From: CAZFPN01 sp044370655 | GTDB lineage: Bacteria; Pseudomonadota; Alphaproteobacteria; Rickettsiales; Deianiraeaceae | NCBI GenBank assembly: GCA_044370655.1 | Contig: JBILVD010000009.1 | Coordinates: 1-21,866 of the forward strand | Reading direction: 5' to 3' | Length of the DNA stretch: 21,866 nucleotides | Shown: positions 7,261 through 15,557 of the stretch, piece by piece | Layout of the letters: each line of letters starts with the position of its first letter | Position numbering within the stretch: the first letter of the stretch is position 1 | Program-made: the position numbers and the translations under genes | The notes under the pieces: generated by a model | Told to the model about the DNA's origin: nothing | The model's database searches: none | What the model saw: only the letters and a program-made list of their open reading frames with translations

Positions 7261-8520
7261 TTATAATACACAACAGTTTCTTTTTCTCCAAATTAAATAA
7301 CCAAATTCCTCTCCAATACTCGGCTTAATTCTTCCACTTTCGTAAAGTATCGTACTTCTTCCAAGTGGATTACAACCAAGCGATGCATTTGTGGCAGAAA
7401 CTGGGTTTACAATTTGAGTTCTATATTGACTTTTTTTGATTATTGGAGATGGTGTAGGCTGGCAAATGCTCTCAGGTCCAGAAGTATTAAAAAGTTGCAA
7501 TTGTCTATGCATTTTTGCAAGAGTTTTTTCTGCCATTAAAACACTGTTTTGCACCATATTAAATTGCACTCCTCTACCTGTAAAAGGATACATACCACCG
7601 TGACATCCCGCACACCAAAAAAGACTATCAAAAGGAACTCCGCCCGATGTTTTGATGCAATCTGCACTACAAGAAGCTTGAGCGACAACATTTCCAAATA
7701 AAATCGCCTCAGGATTTTGTATAATTGCAAGAGCTTCATTATTCCAAATTGGGTCTAGCTCACTAATGTATGCAACATCAAATCCAGATACTTCAAGGCA
7801 AGCAGCTTCAAGTACAATATTGATTATAGCAGTAACAGGGTATTTATAGTAATGAACATAATGGAAAGAATGTTTTTGAGTATCATCAGGTGTATACTGC
7901 GTTCCTGTACCAACTTTTGATATACCAAGATTTAACTTCATACCTCCAAGATTAGCAAAACACATCGGTTCTTTAACTACATCTACCATACCAATAGGCT
8001 CCCATAATCCCATTGAAATACCTGGAAGAGGCACGCCTCCTTTAGGGCAAACACAAACAGGGGAAGAGAAGTTATTGGTATCTGGTGCTTTGCCTGGCAT
8101 AACTGGCATACTTCCTATAGTCATTGGAAAGAAGCACTCCCAACAAATATCAGTAACAGGATTTACAAAATTTCCATTGCAGGCACTAAATGCTGGTTTA
8201 AAAATAAAGATTGTAATTACTGCTTGCAAAAGTAATAATTTTATTTTATCATAAAACAGATTATTTATATATTTAAGCTTTATGCATATTACTTTTGATA
8301 CACATAAAATAATCAAAGAACTTGAAAGCAAAAAATTTACCGAAGAACAAGCTGAAGCTATAGTAAAAATCATAACCGAAACAAGAAAGGAAGATTTAAG
8401 TGCTTTAGCAACAAAACAAGATTTAAAAGAATTGGAGTTAAAATTGACGATTAAATTAGGCGTCTTAATGTTTTCATTACTTCTTGCTTTCAAAGTTTTT
8501 GATAAATTCCTATAATTCAT
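7261..8520 (-). CDS. traU: TraU, conjugal DNA-transfer and pilus assembly protein, with unusual 5' end
   Basis: The TraU core is certain: a Cys-rich mature protein beginning after a signal peptide (KIKLLLLQAV...AFSA), with CNGNFVNPVTDICWECFFP, VCVCPKGG and MGLWEPIGMVDV. F TraU is 330 residues, and the core starting near 8252 would be about the same. However, the natural ATG at 8252 is followed by ATA AAA TAA. One extra A in the A run would give MIKIKLLLLQ, a perfect start. As it stands, the only in-frame ATGs lie upstream, at 8520 (overlapping the traW stop as ATGA) and 8373, inside the antisense of the DUF1640-like gene. I give the long frame, 419 residues. The alternatives are a CTG start at 8259 (332 residues), a sequence error, or slippage. 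Downstream is trbC. Confidence 0.85.
   Translation of the reverse strand: MNYRNLSKTLKARSNENIKTPNLIVNFNSNSFKSCFVAKALKSSFLVSVMIFTIASACSSVNFLLSSSLIILCVSKVICIKLKYINNLFYDKIKLLLLQAVITIFIFKPAFSACNGNFVNPVTDICWECFFPMTIGSMPVMPGKAPDTNNFSSPVCVCPKGGVPLPGISMGLWEPIGMVDVVKEPMCFANLGGMKLNLGISKVGTGTQYTPDDTQKHSFHYVHYYKYPVTAIINIVLEAACLEVSGFDVAYISELDPIWNNEALAIIQNPEAILFGNVVAQASCSADCIKTSGGVPFDSLFWCAGCHGGMYPFTGRGVQFNMVQNSVLMAEKTLAKMHRQLQLFNTSGPESICQPTPSPIIKKSQYRTQIVNPVSATNASLGCNPLGRSTILYESGRIKPSIGEEFGYLIWRKRNCCVL
8224..8252 (+). promoter_or_regulatory. Candidate promoter for the DUF1640-like gene
   Basis: TTGCAA (8224-8229), 17 bases, then TATCAT (8247-8252), which gives a short leader to the ATG at 8282. The -10 element covers the complementary strand of the defunct traU ATG. 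It is judged by eye from sigma-70 consensus; AT-rich DNA yields such matches easily. Confidence 0.35.
8282..8515 (+). CDS. CCDC90/DUF1640-like coiled-coil membrane protein
   Basis: A 77-residue protein with the typical family pattern: an N terminus TFDTHKIIKELESKKFTEEQAEAIV, then LATKQDLKELELKL, a heptad coiled coil, and a C-terminal hydrophobic segment (about residues 60-73) ending in KVFDKFL. Small bacterial members of this family (Pfam CCDC90-like, formerly DUF1640) are common in alphaproteobacteria and mobile elements; their role is unknown, and mitochondrial relatives include MCUR1. The gene sits antisense between traW and traU and stops one base before the traW stop on the other strand. 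The complementary frame is open throughout and fused to traU. It has its own promoter-like sequence, so it is likely expressed independently of the tra operon. Confidence 0.8.
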   Translation: MHITFDTHKIIKELESKKFTEEQAEAIVKIITETRKEDLSALATKQDLKELELKLTIKLGVLMFSLLLAFKVFDKFL

Positions 8521-9116
8521 AATTTAACCTCATTTATTTCAAGCATTTCACCTTTTTGTTTAACTAAGGAAGGCAACCTTTGAATGCCAAATCTTTTAAT
8601 TAAACTACCATCAAAATCAAAGAAAAACATATCATCATTATTTTTATTAAGCTTTAATACTTCTCCTTTAACCAAAATGATTTGCTTTAAACCTTTAACC
8701 CTTAATGCAAAATCTACTTGGCTTTTATCATCTCCATCAATAAAAATTAAAGTTTCTCTTAAGTTTGTATATTTTAACGGATTTACTTTGCTTCCCTTAA
8801 AGGCAAATATCTTGCCTGTATGATCCTTTAAATCAATTGATGTTACAATACTTGGATCAAACATAAAAGATTTATTTTCTATAGCTCTTGGTAAGAATAT
8901 TCCTTTTGGTCTATTAATGGATTTTATAGCTTCTTTTTTAATTTGTTCTTGATATTCATTTACATTAAAATTTACTAGGGATTGCTTAATGCTTTTTAAT
9001 ATATCTTCTTCTATGATTTCAAATGTATTTCCCCTTATTCCATAATCTTGGCTATACACAATATGCAAAAACAGGAAATTGAAAATTAGAATTTTGTAGA
9101 TTTTATTCATAAACAT
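8517..9116 (-). CDS. traW: TraW, periplasmic pilus assembly protein
   Basis: A 199-residue protein (F TraW is about 210) with a signal peptide (KIYKILIFNFLFLHIVYS) followed by QDYGIRGNTFEIIEEDIL, the usual TraW mature N terminus. The C-terminal half has LIFIDGDDKSQVDFAL and FGIQRLPSLV. It acts with TrbC in F-pilus assembly. Two starts are possible, ATG at 9116 (MFMNK) or 9110 (MNK); the second gives a more normal signal peptide. It overlaps the trbI end. Its stop overlaps, as ATGA, the far-upstream ATG of the traU frame. Confidence 0.9.
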   Translation of the reverse strand: MFMNKIYKILIFNFLFLHIVYSQDYGIRGNTFEIIEEDILKSIKQSLVNFNVNEYQEQIKKEAIKSINRPKGIFLPRAIENKSFMFDPSIVTSIDLKDHTGKIFAFKGSKVNPLKYTNLRETLIFIDGDDKSQVDFALRVKGLKQIILVKGEVLKLNKNNDDMFFFDFDGSLIKRFGIQRLPSLVKQKGEMLEINEVKL

Positions 9117-9471
9117 TACAATTTGAAAAATTTAATTCTTCACATAACTGTTTTGTCACATCAACTCCGCCATTAATGATTATATTCTTTTTAAGAATTA
9201 TTCCATTATTTGTAATTTTTAATGCAAGACTTCTAACTTCCTCTTCAAAAATTTTAAACTCATCTATAATTTCCGATTCTTTAATATTCCTTTTTTCTGC
9301 AAGCTGTAATGCAAATTTTGCTTTTATGAAATCTGTATCAAAATAATAAACTTCAGTTTTCTTTTGGAAAGTTAGCAATATATAACAAATCAAAAATATG
9401 AATGCAATTTGCAAATGAAAATTTGAGATAAAATTTAACAAATGTGCCAGTAAATCTAAAATCTTTTTCAT
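9103..9471 (-). CDS. trbI: TrbI-like inner-membrane protein
   Basis: A 122-residue protein with one membrane span near residues 22-36 (IAFIFLICYILLTF) and a periplasmic part: FDTDFIKAKFALQLAEK, a helical charged stretch, and then a hydrophobic-to-polar end with IILKKNIIINGGVDVTKQL. Size (F TrbI 128 residues), topology and position between traC and traW fit TrbI, which influences pilus length or retraction in F. Direct similarity is weak, so the call leans on position. It overlaps the traC stop by four bases (ATGA) and traW by 14. Confidence 0.75.
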   Translation of the reverse strand: MKKILDLLAHLLNFISNFHLQIAFIFLICYILLTFQKKTEVYYFDTDFIKAKFALQLAEKRNIKESEIIDEFKIFEEEVRSLALKITNNGIILKKNIIINGGVDVTKQLCEELNFSNCNVYE

Positions 9472-12062
9472 ACATTCTTATTATTTACAATCATATCTAA
9501 ACTTTCTGGCAGAGAATAACCTTTTTTCATTAAATCATCTACCATTTTAAAATCTTTTGCATCGGAAGAATATAATTTAGCTGAGAATGGATCTACTATT
9601 AATCTAACAACATTGTAATTTCCGTGGGCATATATCACAACCTCAGAATATTCACCTTTCTTTGTTTTTACGGAAAGCAGAGTTTCTTTTAAGTGAGCTG
9701 ACATATTACCAACCTTCTTTGATTCTTCAAGAATTGCAATACTTTCTGGCTTTTGTGATAAGATACACAAATAATCAGAGTTTTGCAAAATAGCAGTTGT
9801 TGCTGGAGATTTATAAAAATCTTCTACACTTTGCGTTGCAATTACAAGTTGACCATTATACTTTCTTGCCCTTCTTGCCATTGCTTCCATAAATTCCGCC
9901 ATCTCTTTCCCTGCAAGTAAAGCCCAAGCTTCATCTACAACAAAACTTTTAATCTGTGCTCTACTTCCCAAATACATTTCTTTAAAACCTAAAAAAGAAG
10001 CATATAGAGTTATAATTCTTTGCAATTCTGGTTTATCTTTAATGTGAGAAAGCTCAAATACAACGCAATCATTATCTATTTCAAGATTAGCTTCTCCAAT
10101 AAAATATTTACTAAACTCACCCTCTGTAAAACTTTTCATTCTTAACGCAATTGTATACATTAAATTTGAAACTTCATCTGGTCGATCCAAATTATGCTTA
10201 TTATTATAATCATCAATTAAAACTTGCGAAACTAACTTTAAATTCCCTTTATACCCAAACTTTTTTATTGTATTTTTTACAGCTTCTGCAATGATTTCAG
10301 CTTCTATTTTAGAGCAAACTTCATCTTCTCTGCAAATCATTGTTCTTATCATTTTGATTATAAAATTTACAACCTCATCGTAGAAACTTACTCTTTCTAC
10401 ATCTTCATCAGAATTATCTTTTAGAACTTTTAACTCCTCTTCTTTTTTGAGTAATGTAAATGGATTTAAACAAATTGTATTACCTTCAGTAAATTCTATA
10501 TATTTTCCATTAAGATACATACAAGTTTTTTGAAAGCTTTGCCCATCATCAATAATTATCATTCTTCCCCCAATTCCAGAAATACTCATCATATAGTCTT
10601 GCATAAAAAAAGATTTACCAGAACCTGACTTACCAACAATACAAGTATTAAAATTTCCTCCTTGCAGTGCTTTAAATGGATGAAAATTAAAAATTTGCCC
10701 TCTTCTTCCAAAAAGAAGCATACAGGGTTCTAAGTTGCCCTTCATTTCTCCTTGTAGTGGCATTAAATTTGCAACATTCCAACTTAATACTCTTTCCGTT
10801 CTTTTGGTAATTTTTAAATCTTCAAACAATCCATCTCCAAGTGTAAATGGAAGAAAGCTTAAAAAACTTTGTAAAGAAAGATATTTGTCAACAACTAATG
10901 TAAAACCGCTCCTAGTATAAATATCCATTAAATTTCGTGATGCATTATCAATTTCCTCAGGTTTTGCAAGTATTAAAACGCCACTATATATTTCCACAAG
11001 TCTTTGCCCTTCATCCAGTTTTTTACTGATAAAATTATATTCGTTAGCCTCTTCTGCTATGCTTGGAAAAAATCTTAAAAGTGCATTTTCTTTATTTTTT
11101 TGGAGCTGAATACTTTTAAGTTTAATTTTTGCCTTTGTATCCTCAGTGTTATATGGGAAAAAAACGCATATGGTTTGCAAAAAGGCACACGGAATTTGAG
11201 CTAAATCGTTATAATAGTCACCTATTAAATTAATGCCATTTGCTTGAGAAAAAAATTGAGGGTACTGTTTAATGCTAAAACTTTTTGCAATTATATGTTT
11301 TTCGGCTTTATTAGAGAATAAATGTATTTTATCATCTTCAATATCAATTTTATTTTCAACATCTACTACTTGATTTGACAGTATTTCATATTTATTATAA
11401 ATTTTTTCACTTTCAAAGCTATCAGAGCAATTAGCATTTATAATTTCATCAATAAAACCTAAAAAACCTTTAATATCAATAATTTTTGCCCCAAATCCTA
11501 TTCCATTAAGCAGTGAAATAAAGTTTTTTCTAGCTAAAATCAGCTCATTTAGTATTTTTTCACTTCCATTAACTTTACCTTTCTTTTTGATAGAAAATAT
11601 TAGATATGTTTTAAAATTCCTAATGCGGTAATTTCCATTGCCTCCAGAATAATCTTGCCAATTACCTTTTTTTATAAATTCTATCCTTTTTTGAGTTAAA
11701 AATCGTATTGCTTCTAAATGTGGTAATCTTGATTGTAGGCAATTATCCAAAATATTGCCAATTCTGGGACTTCCATAATTAATAATTTGCAAATACCCTC
11801 CTTCTTGAATGTTATCTCTTAATAAATTTGAAATAACCTCCATATCTTTTTTATCAGCCCCAAAAAGATTACCTATTTGCAAGATAAAGCCATAACTCTG
11901 ATCGTTAATGAAAATTGAGTTTTCTCGTTCATAAAATCTATATGGGAGAAAATTTGAAAGCATATGAAAGTTCCAATCAATGTGCTTTTTCTCAATATTT
12001 AGATTTCTATCGCCAAAAAAATCGCTTATTATATTATCAATTTTCATCCACTTAGCTTTCAT
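9468..12062 (-). CDS. traC: TraC, VirB4-like ATPase of the type IV secretion system
   Basis: An 864-residue protein (F TraC 875). The N-terminal domain (about residues 1-440) is the VirB4/TraC region. The ATPase domain has a Walker A motif GKSGSGKS at 477-484 and a Walker B motif SFVVDEAW with Asp710 and Glu711, followed by RRARKYNGQLVIATQS, the conserved motif of VirB4 proteins (742-745 ATQS). It powers pilin handling and pilus assembly from the cytoplasmic face of the inner membrane. No missing catalytic residue is seen. The start overlaps the traV stop (ATGA), and trbI overlaps the end the same way. Confidence 0.96.
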   Translation of the reverse strand: MKAKWMKIDNIISDFFGDRNLNIEKKHIDWNFHMLSNFLPYRFYERENSIFINDQSYGFILQIGNLFGADKKDMEVISNLLRDNIQEGGYLQIINYGSPRIGNILDNCLQSRLPHLEAIRFLTQKRIEFIKKGNWQDYSGGNGNYRIRNFKTYLIFSIKKKGKVNGSEKILNELILARKNFISLLNGIGFGAKIIDIKGFLGFIDEIINANCSDSFESEKIYNKYEILSNQVVDVENKIDIEDDKIHLFSNKAEKHIIAKSFSIKQYPQFFSQANGINLIGDYYNDLAQIPCAFLQTICVFFPYNTEDTKAKIKLKSIQLQKNKENALLRFFPSIAEEANEYNFISKKLDEGQRLVEIYSGVLILAKPEEIDNASRNLMDIYTRSGFTLVVDKYLSLQSFLSFLPFTLGDGLFEDLKITKRTERVLSWNVANLMPLQGEMKGNLEPCMLLFGRRGQIFNFHPFKALQGGNFNTCIVGKSGSGKSFFMQDYMMSISGIGGRMIIIDDGQSFQKTCMYLNGKYIEFTEGNTICLNPFTLLKKEEELKVLKDNSDEDVERVSFYDEVVNFIIKMIRTMICREDEVCSKIEAEIIAEAVKNTIKKFGYKGNLKLVSQVLIDDYNNKHNLDRPDEVSNLMYTIALRMKSFTEGEFSKYFIGEANLEIDNDCVVFELSHIKDKPELQRIITLYASFLGFKEMYLGSRAQIKSFVVDEAWALLAGKEMAEFMEAMARRARKYNGQLVIATQSVEDFYKSPATTAILQNSDYLCILSQKPESIAILEESKKVGNMSAHLKETLLSVKTKKGEYSEVVIYAHGNYNVVRLIVDPFSAKLYSSDAKDFKMVDDLMKKGYSLPESLDMIVNNKNV

Positions 12063-12421
12063 AAATCATTAGATTTAAAATTCCATATAGCAGGTTTTAA
12101 AATGACATAAATATAATTCTCATCATAAAAATTGCCTTCTTCATCATAATGGGGAGCTATCCAAATTTTACCAATTTTCTCCTCAGTTCTTTTTGGAACA
12201 ATTCTTGTTGTGGTGAATGTTTCAATTGGTTCTTCTATTATGACTTTACCTTTAGTTTTGGTATCAATTAATTCGTTTTTTACTTGATGATTAGCCAAAT
12301 TATCACTCTCAGTAATTGTAAGACATTTTTTACCACTTTTTACCGCAGGACAAGAAAAATTGCTTTTTTCAACACAACCTACAAGAAAAAGTAAAACCCC
12401 GCAAAAAATTGTATTTTTCAT
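12059..12421 (-). CDS. traV: TraV, outer-membrane lipoprotein of the core complex
   Basis: A 120-residue protein with a short lipoprotein signal peptide and lipobox LVGC (Cys16 is the lipidated residue). It then has SCPAVKSGKKCLTITE, the two-Cys segment typical of F-type TraV, and a C-terminal region with KIWIAPHYDEEGNFYDE. TraV is VirB7-like and anchors TraK and TraB in the outer-membrane core. F TraV is 171 residues, so this is a compact version. It lies two bases after traB and overlaps traC by four. Confidence 0.9.
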   Translation of the reverse strand: MKNTIFCGVLLFLVGCVEKSNFSCPAVKSGKKCLTITESDNLANHQVKNELIDTKTKGKVIIEEPIETFTTTRIVPKRTEEKIGKIWIAPHYDEEGNFYDENYIYVILKPAIWNFKSNDL

Positions 12422-12423
12422 AT

Positions 12424-13650
12424 TTAAAGTATTACTTGATTATTATTTTGAACTTCTTTTTTATTCTCTACTTCTGGAACAAGACTAACCCCTTCCAAGA
12501 ATACAACCTCAATTTCTATTCCAGCAGGTAAGCTAATAACAGGTTGGTATTGTTCCGCTCTCTTAATATAGTAATCAGCTAACATATCTCCTGACTTTTC
12601 TATACCTTTCCCAACTCCTGATTTAGCCGCATTGCCTAAAGATTGTTGTTGTGTAAGCACAATGCCATTTGTTGTTAAAGCAGCAGGTGGTTGTAGTGAT
12701 TGAGAATATGAAGAACCAAATCCAGAAATTAAGCCAGCAGCAAAAGCTTTACTTAACTTATCCCAGTCCCTACTAACAACAACTCCCCTTATACCAGCTT
12801 TACCAAATCCAGATACATAACCTTTAACATTCACTTCAAAAGCTTCACCTTTTTTTCTAGTACAAGTCATCCTTGAAAGTTTAATATAAACCCTCTCACT
12901 TGAAATATCTCCTTCTGCACCAGCAGTAATAACACAACCACTAACATCAGTCCTTTCTTTTTCTCCTTTTAAACTTGAAGAAATTGCCTCACCACTTAAT
13001 CTAATTAAAACAGGTCTTGGATTTGCTTGAGAAGAAGTTCCTACGCCTGCATCAACAGCGGAAATTAATATACCTCTTGCATATGCTCCTTGTGGTATGT
13101 AATTTTTTGTCTTTTTATAAAAACTTGAATTTGATTTTGATTTATTCTGTAAATTAATATTATGAGTAGTAATAGATTTGCTATAAACTACTTCATATTG
13201 ATTATTTTTATTATCGTAATTGTTAGAAAAATTAGCAAATGGATCGTTTTGATTAACTCTAGGATGACTCCCTTGAGATAAATTTTCATTCATTGCAGAT
13301 ATAGAATTTTGCATATCTTGCATCATTCTCATTAACTCTTCCTTTTCATTCTTTAAATCTGCAAGTTGATTTTCTAAAACCCCTACTTTTTTTGACTCTT
13401 CAATCATCCATTTATCTTGTGCCTTCACCGTATCTTTCCCTAATGAATATTGCTTACCTGTATTCTCTTTTTCTTTTTTTATTTTTGGTTTTTTAGGGGA
13501 GCAACTTTCATACATTAAAAATATTCCTAACAGAATGGTTATAAAAATAATACTTGTTTTCTTTTGCTTATCTAACTTTTGAAATTTAGAAATTGTCTCA
13601 ACAGCAAAATTTTTTAATTCATTTTGTGAATTCTCATTACTATTACTCAT
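12424..13650 (-). CDS. traB: TraB, VirB10-like core-complex protein
   Basis: A 408-residue protein (F TraB 475). It has a cytoplasmic N terminus, one membrane span near residues 32-48 (SIIFITILLGIFLMYES), and a Lys-rich juxtamembrane stretch. A coiled coil at about residues 85-125 (VGVLENQLADLKNEKEELM) comes next, followed by an Asn-rich linker. The beta-rich C-terminal domain contains YIPQGAYARGILISAVDAG, CVITAGAEGDISSERVYI and RGVVVSRDWDKLSKAF. It spans the periplasm and connects the inner-membrane ATPases with the TraK/TraV outer ring. One base separates it from traK. Confidence 0.95.
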   Translation of the reverse strand: MSNSNENSQNELKNFAVETISKFQKLDKQKKTSIIFITILLGIFLMYESCSPKKPKIKKEKENTGKQYSLGKDTVKAQDKWMIEESKKVGVLENQLADLKNEKEELMRMMQDMQNSISAMNENLSQGSHPRVNQNDPFANFSNNYDNKNNQYEVVYSKSITTHNINLQNKSKSNSSFYKKTKNYIPQGAYARGILISAVDAGVGTSSQANPRPVLIRLSGEAISSSLKGEKERTDVSGCVITAGAEGDISSERVYIKLSRMTCTRKKGEAFEVNVKGYVSGFGKAGIRGVVVSRDWDKLSKAFAAGLISGFGSSYSQSLQPPAALTTNGIVLTQQQSLGNAAKSGVGKGIEKSGDMLADYYIKRAEQYQPVISLPAGIEIEVVFLEGVSLVPEVENKKEVQNNNQVIL

Positions 13651-13651
13651 A

Positions 13652-14347
13652 TTATATGTTATTAATTATAATATATAGGTTTGTAGAAGATTTAGGTGGT
13701 AATATATTTGAATCCATACTGACCGCCCTAACACCATCTTTATAAAAAGTTTTTTCTGAGATTTTTATTTCATTATCTGTTTTATTCTTTAATTGCATTT
13801 GTAAACCTATTAAAGTTTCACCAGTAAAAATAAGAACTTTTTTTGCCTCAATTTCCTTTGAAACAAACCATAATCCAGAAGTGCTTGATATTTTATACTT
13901 ATTATTTGATTTCCCGCCTCCCGTTCTCATTACTTTCATCATCTCTACTAAATCACTCTTTTCAAAAGTATATACTCCTTCTTCCTTTAGTTCTGTATTT
14001 AAAGATGGTTGCTCAATATCTCTTAGAATGATTTGAGTTGAAGAAATATTTTTTGGTATTAATCTTAGTTTGTATGTTTTACCTTTTTCAGTTATAACAA
14101 AGCAAGATATTTCTTTTAAATCTTTTTCAACTCTGAAGTAAACTTCTCCGAGATTTTCAATACTTGAAATGATTAAAGCATCATCTGGATATTGCAAAGT
14201 TTGTATCCTATCTCCAGAAACTTTTAATCTATTAACATCTCTATTAGAAATATTAAAGCTTAACTCCGAGCCATCAGTTACATCTCTAATTTGAGTAGCA
14301 AAAGCTAATTTACAAAATATTACAAAATATATAATTATTTTTTTCAT
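13652..14347 (-). CDS. traK: TraK, secretin-like outer-membrane core protein
   Basis: A 231-residue protein (F TraK 242) with a signal peptide (KKIIIYFVIFCKLAFA). It is beta-rich, with the VirB9-like pattern of TraK: VSGDRIQTLQYPDDAL, VYFRVEKDLKEISCFVITEKGKTYKLRLIP, and then a C-terminal part ending in NLYIIINNI. It forms the outer ring of the core complex with TraV and TraB. The ATG overlaps the traE stop (ATGA). Confidence 0.92.
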   Translation of the reverse strand: MKKIIIYFVIFCKLAFATQIRDVTDGSELSFNISNRDVNRLKVSGDRIQTLQYPDDALIISSIENLGEVYFRVEKDLKEISCFVITEKGKTYKLRLIPKNISSTQIILRDIEQPSLNTELKEEGVYTFEKSDLVEMMKVMRTGGGKSNNKYKISSTSGLWFVSKEIEAKKVLIFTGETLIGLQMQLKNKTDNEIKISEKTFYKDGVRAVSMDSNILPPKSSTNLYIIINNI

Positions 14348-14898
14348 ACATCACTTGGATTAATTTCTTCAAAATCATTTAAACGGATTCTTGTATTTTG
14401 GAAATCAAAGGCTAATTTATAGGCTTTCCGTTTCGTTTCTACAATTTTACCGCCAACAAAAATACTTAACTCTCCAGTTATTGTAATTACATTCTCTAAT
14501 CTGATAATATCAGAAATTTGAAATGATTGTGAAATGCCCTTTAATTTTATTTCGTCTCGCCTTTCCTCTAATTCATTTTTGAATGAAGCGTATATGTGAG
14601 AAGGAGTATAGCTTAAAACTATGTTATTTAAAATATCAACATTTTCTGGTGTAATGTTAAGGTATGCAAACATTATATCTCTTGCAATTGCCATAATATA
14701 TTCCCCATTTACTAAAGATTTTGATATTTCCATCTCTGTGCTAACAACAGAAGGGACTAATATAATTGATTTTTCAGATCTAAAAGACAGTATACTTAAA
14801 AATAAATTTGACAAAATTAAGCAACCTGTTAATAACGCCAAAATATTTCTTTGCTTTATCAAATATTTTAAATTGGTTTGTAAAACATCTTTATCCAT
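14344..14898 (-). CDS. traE: TraE, VirB8-like inner-membrane protein
   Basis: A 184-residue protein (F TraE 188). It has a short cytoplasmic N terminus with KYLIKQRN, one span at about residues 18-36 (LALLTGCLILSNLFLSIL), and then the periplasmic TraE domain: EKSIILVPSVVSTEMEIS, MFAYLNITPENVDILNNIVL, and GELSIFVGGKIVETKRKAYKL. It belongs to the inner-membrane base of the secretion channel. It starts two bases after the traL stop and overlaps traK by four. Confidence 0.94.
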   Translation of the reverse strand: MDKDVLQTNLKYLIKQRNILALLTGCLILSNLFLSILSFRSEKSIILVPSVVSTEMEISKSLVNGEYIMAIARDIMFAYLNITPENVDILNNIVLSYTPSHIYASFKNELEERRDEIKLKGISQSFQISDIIRLENVITITGELSIFVGGKIVETKRKAYKLAFDFQNTRIRLNDFEEINPSDV

Positions 14899-14900
14899 AT

Positions 14901-15182
14901 TTATTTAATAAAAGTTTGCATATAAGAAGGTGGAGTTTTTCTAAAACGAATAAAAGATGGTGGAAAATTCCAATACACAAAACCTATAAGAAAAGCGTGT
15001 CTACCAGTTTTGTTAATCTTCTTCATAAATTTTATAAATAAGATACCACAAATTACACCTAATAAAATATGCCCTAAAATCATACCAATTCCAGCTATAA
15101 AAACGAATAAAATAAATTCATTTTTATTAAACAATAGCATCTTTTCCTCTTGAAATTTTCTCGGAATAAAATTTTCTTCCAT
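14901..15182 (-). CDS. traL: TraL, VirB3-like inner-membrane protein
   Basis: From the ATG at 15182 the product is 93 residues (F TraL 91), starting MEENFIPRKFQEEK. A hydrophobic hairpin (about residues 21-52) and an amphipathic C terminus with YWNFPPSFIRFRKTPPSYMQTFI follow, all typical of TraL. A frame extension to 15230 reads back into the pilin gene and is not needed. The gap to traA is 16 bases, without a good Shine-Dalgarno sequence, and traE follows after two. Confidence 0.92.
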   Translation of the reverse strand: MEENFIPRKFQEEKMLLFNKNEFILFVFIAGIGMILGHILLGVICGILFIKFMKKINKTGRHAFLIGFVYWNFPPSFIRFRKTPPSYMQTFIK

Positions 15183-15198
15183 ATAAAATAACCAGTAA

Positions 15199-15501
15199 TT
15201 AAAAAAGAGCATTAATAAGTGCTGGCCCAATCCATATTGCTGCTAAAGGTGCACCAAAGGCTGCAATAACCGCTTTATTTGGATTCGTCATTAGATTGCC
15301 AACAAGAGCAAGTAGACATAAAAAAGATATTGCCTTACCTAATGTGCCTTGCAGATTATCTTGCACCCAAGTAGATATTTTATTAAATTCCGTCATACCA
15401 CCAGCACCATAACTTATTTCAATCATACTAAGAAATATTAGTAATAAAAATAGCATTACAGAAAGATGGTTTTTATGTTTAATTTGTCTAATTATCGCCA
15501 T
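15199..15501 (-). CDS. traA: TraA-type pilin precursor (TrbC/VirB2-like)
   Basis: A 100-residue prepilin: a charged N terminus, a long hydrophobic leader (VMLFLLLIFLSMIEISYG) with likely cleavage after Gly32, then a mature form of about 68 residues starting AGGMTEFNKIS. It has two membrane helices (about 56-70 and 77-98) joined by a short Asn/Lys loop (TNPNKA). Mature F pilin is 70 residues and also starts with Ala-Gly. First position in the operon fits the pilin gene. It could be grouped with either F-type TraA or TrbC/VirB2; sequence alone at this length does not decide. No traQ (pilin chaperone) or traX (acetylase) is seen. Confidence 0.85.
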   Translation of the reverse strand: MAIIRQIKHKNHLSVMLFLLLIFLSMIEISYGAGGMTEFNKISTWVQDNLQGTLGKAISFLCLLALVGNLMTNPNKAVIAAFGAPLAAIWIGPALINALF

Positions 15502-15557
15502 AAAAAATATAAAAGTTAAATTTTAAATCATACATTATCAACTAAAAAACGAATTTT

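Noticed and set aside
7536..7739. Minus-strand frame of 67 codons inside traU
   Set aside because: It lies in another frame of a certain gene and has no recognisable features.
15183..15230. N-terminal extension of TraL into the pilin gene
   Set aside because: The ATG at 15182 gives the family length and N terminus; the extension would overlap the end of traA without reason.
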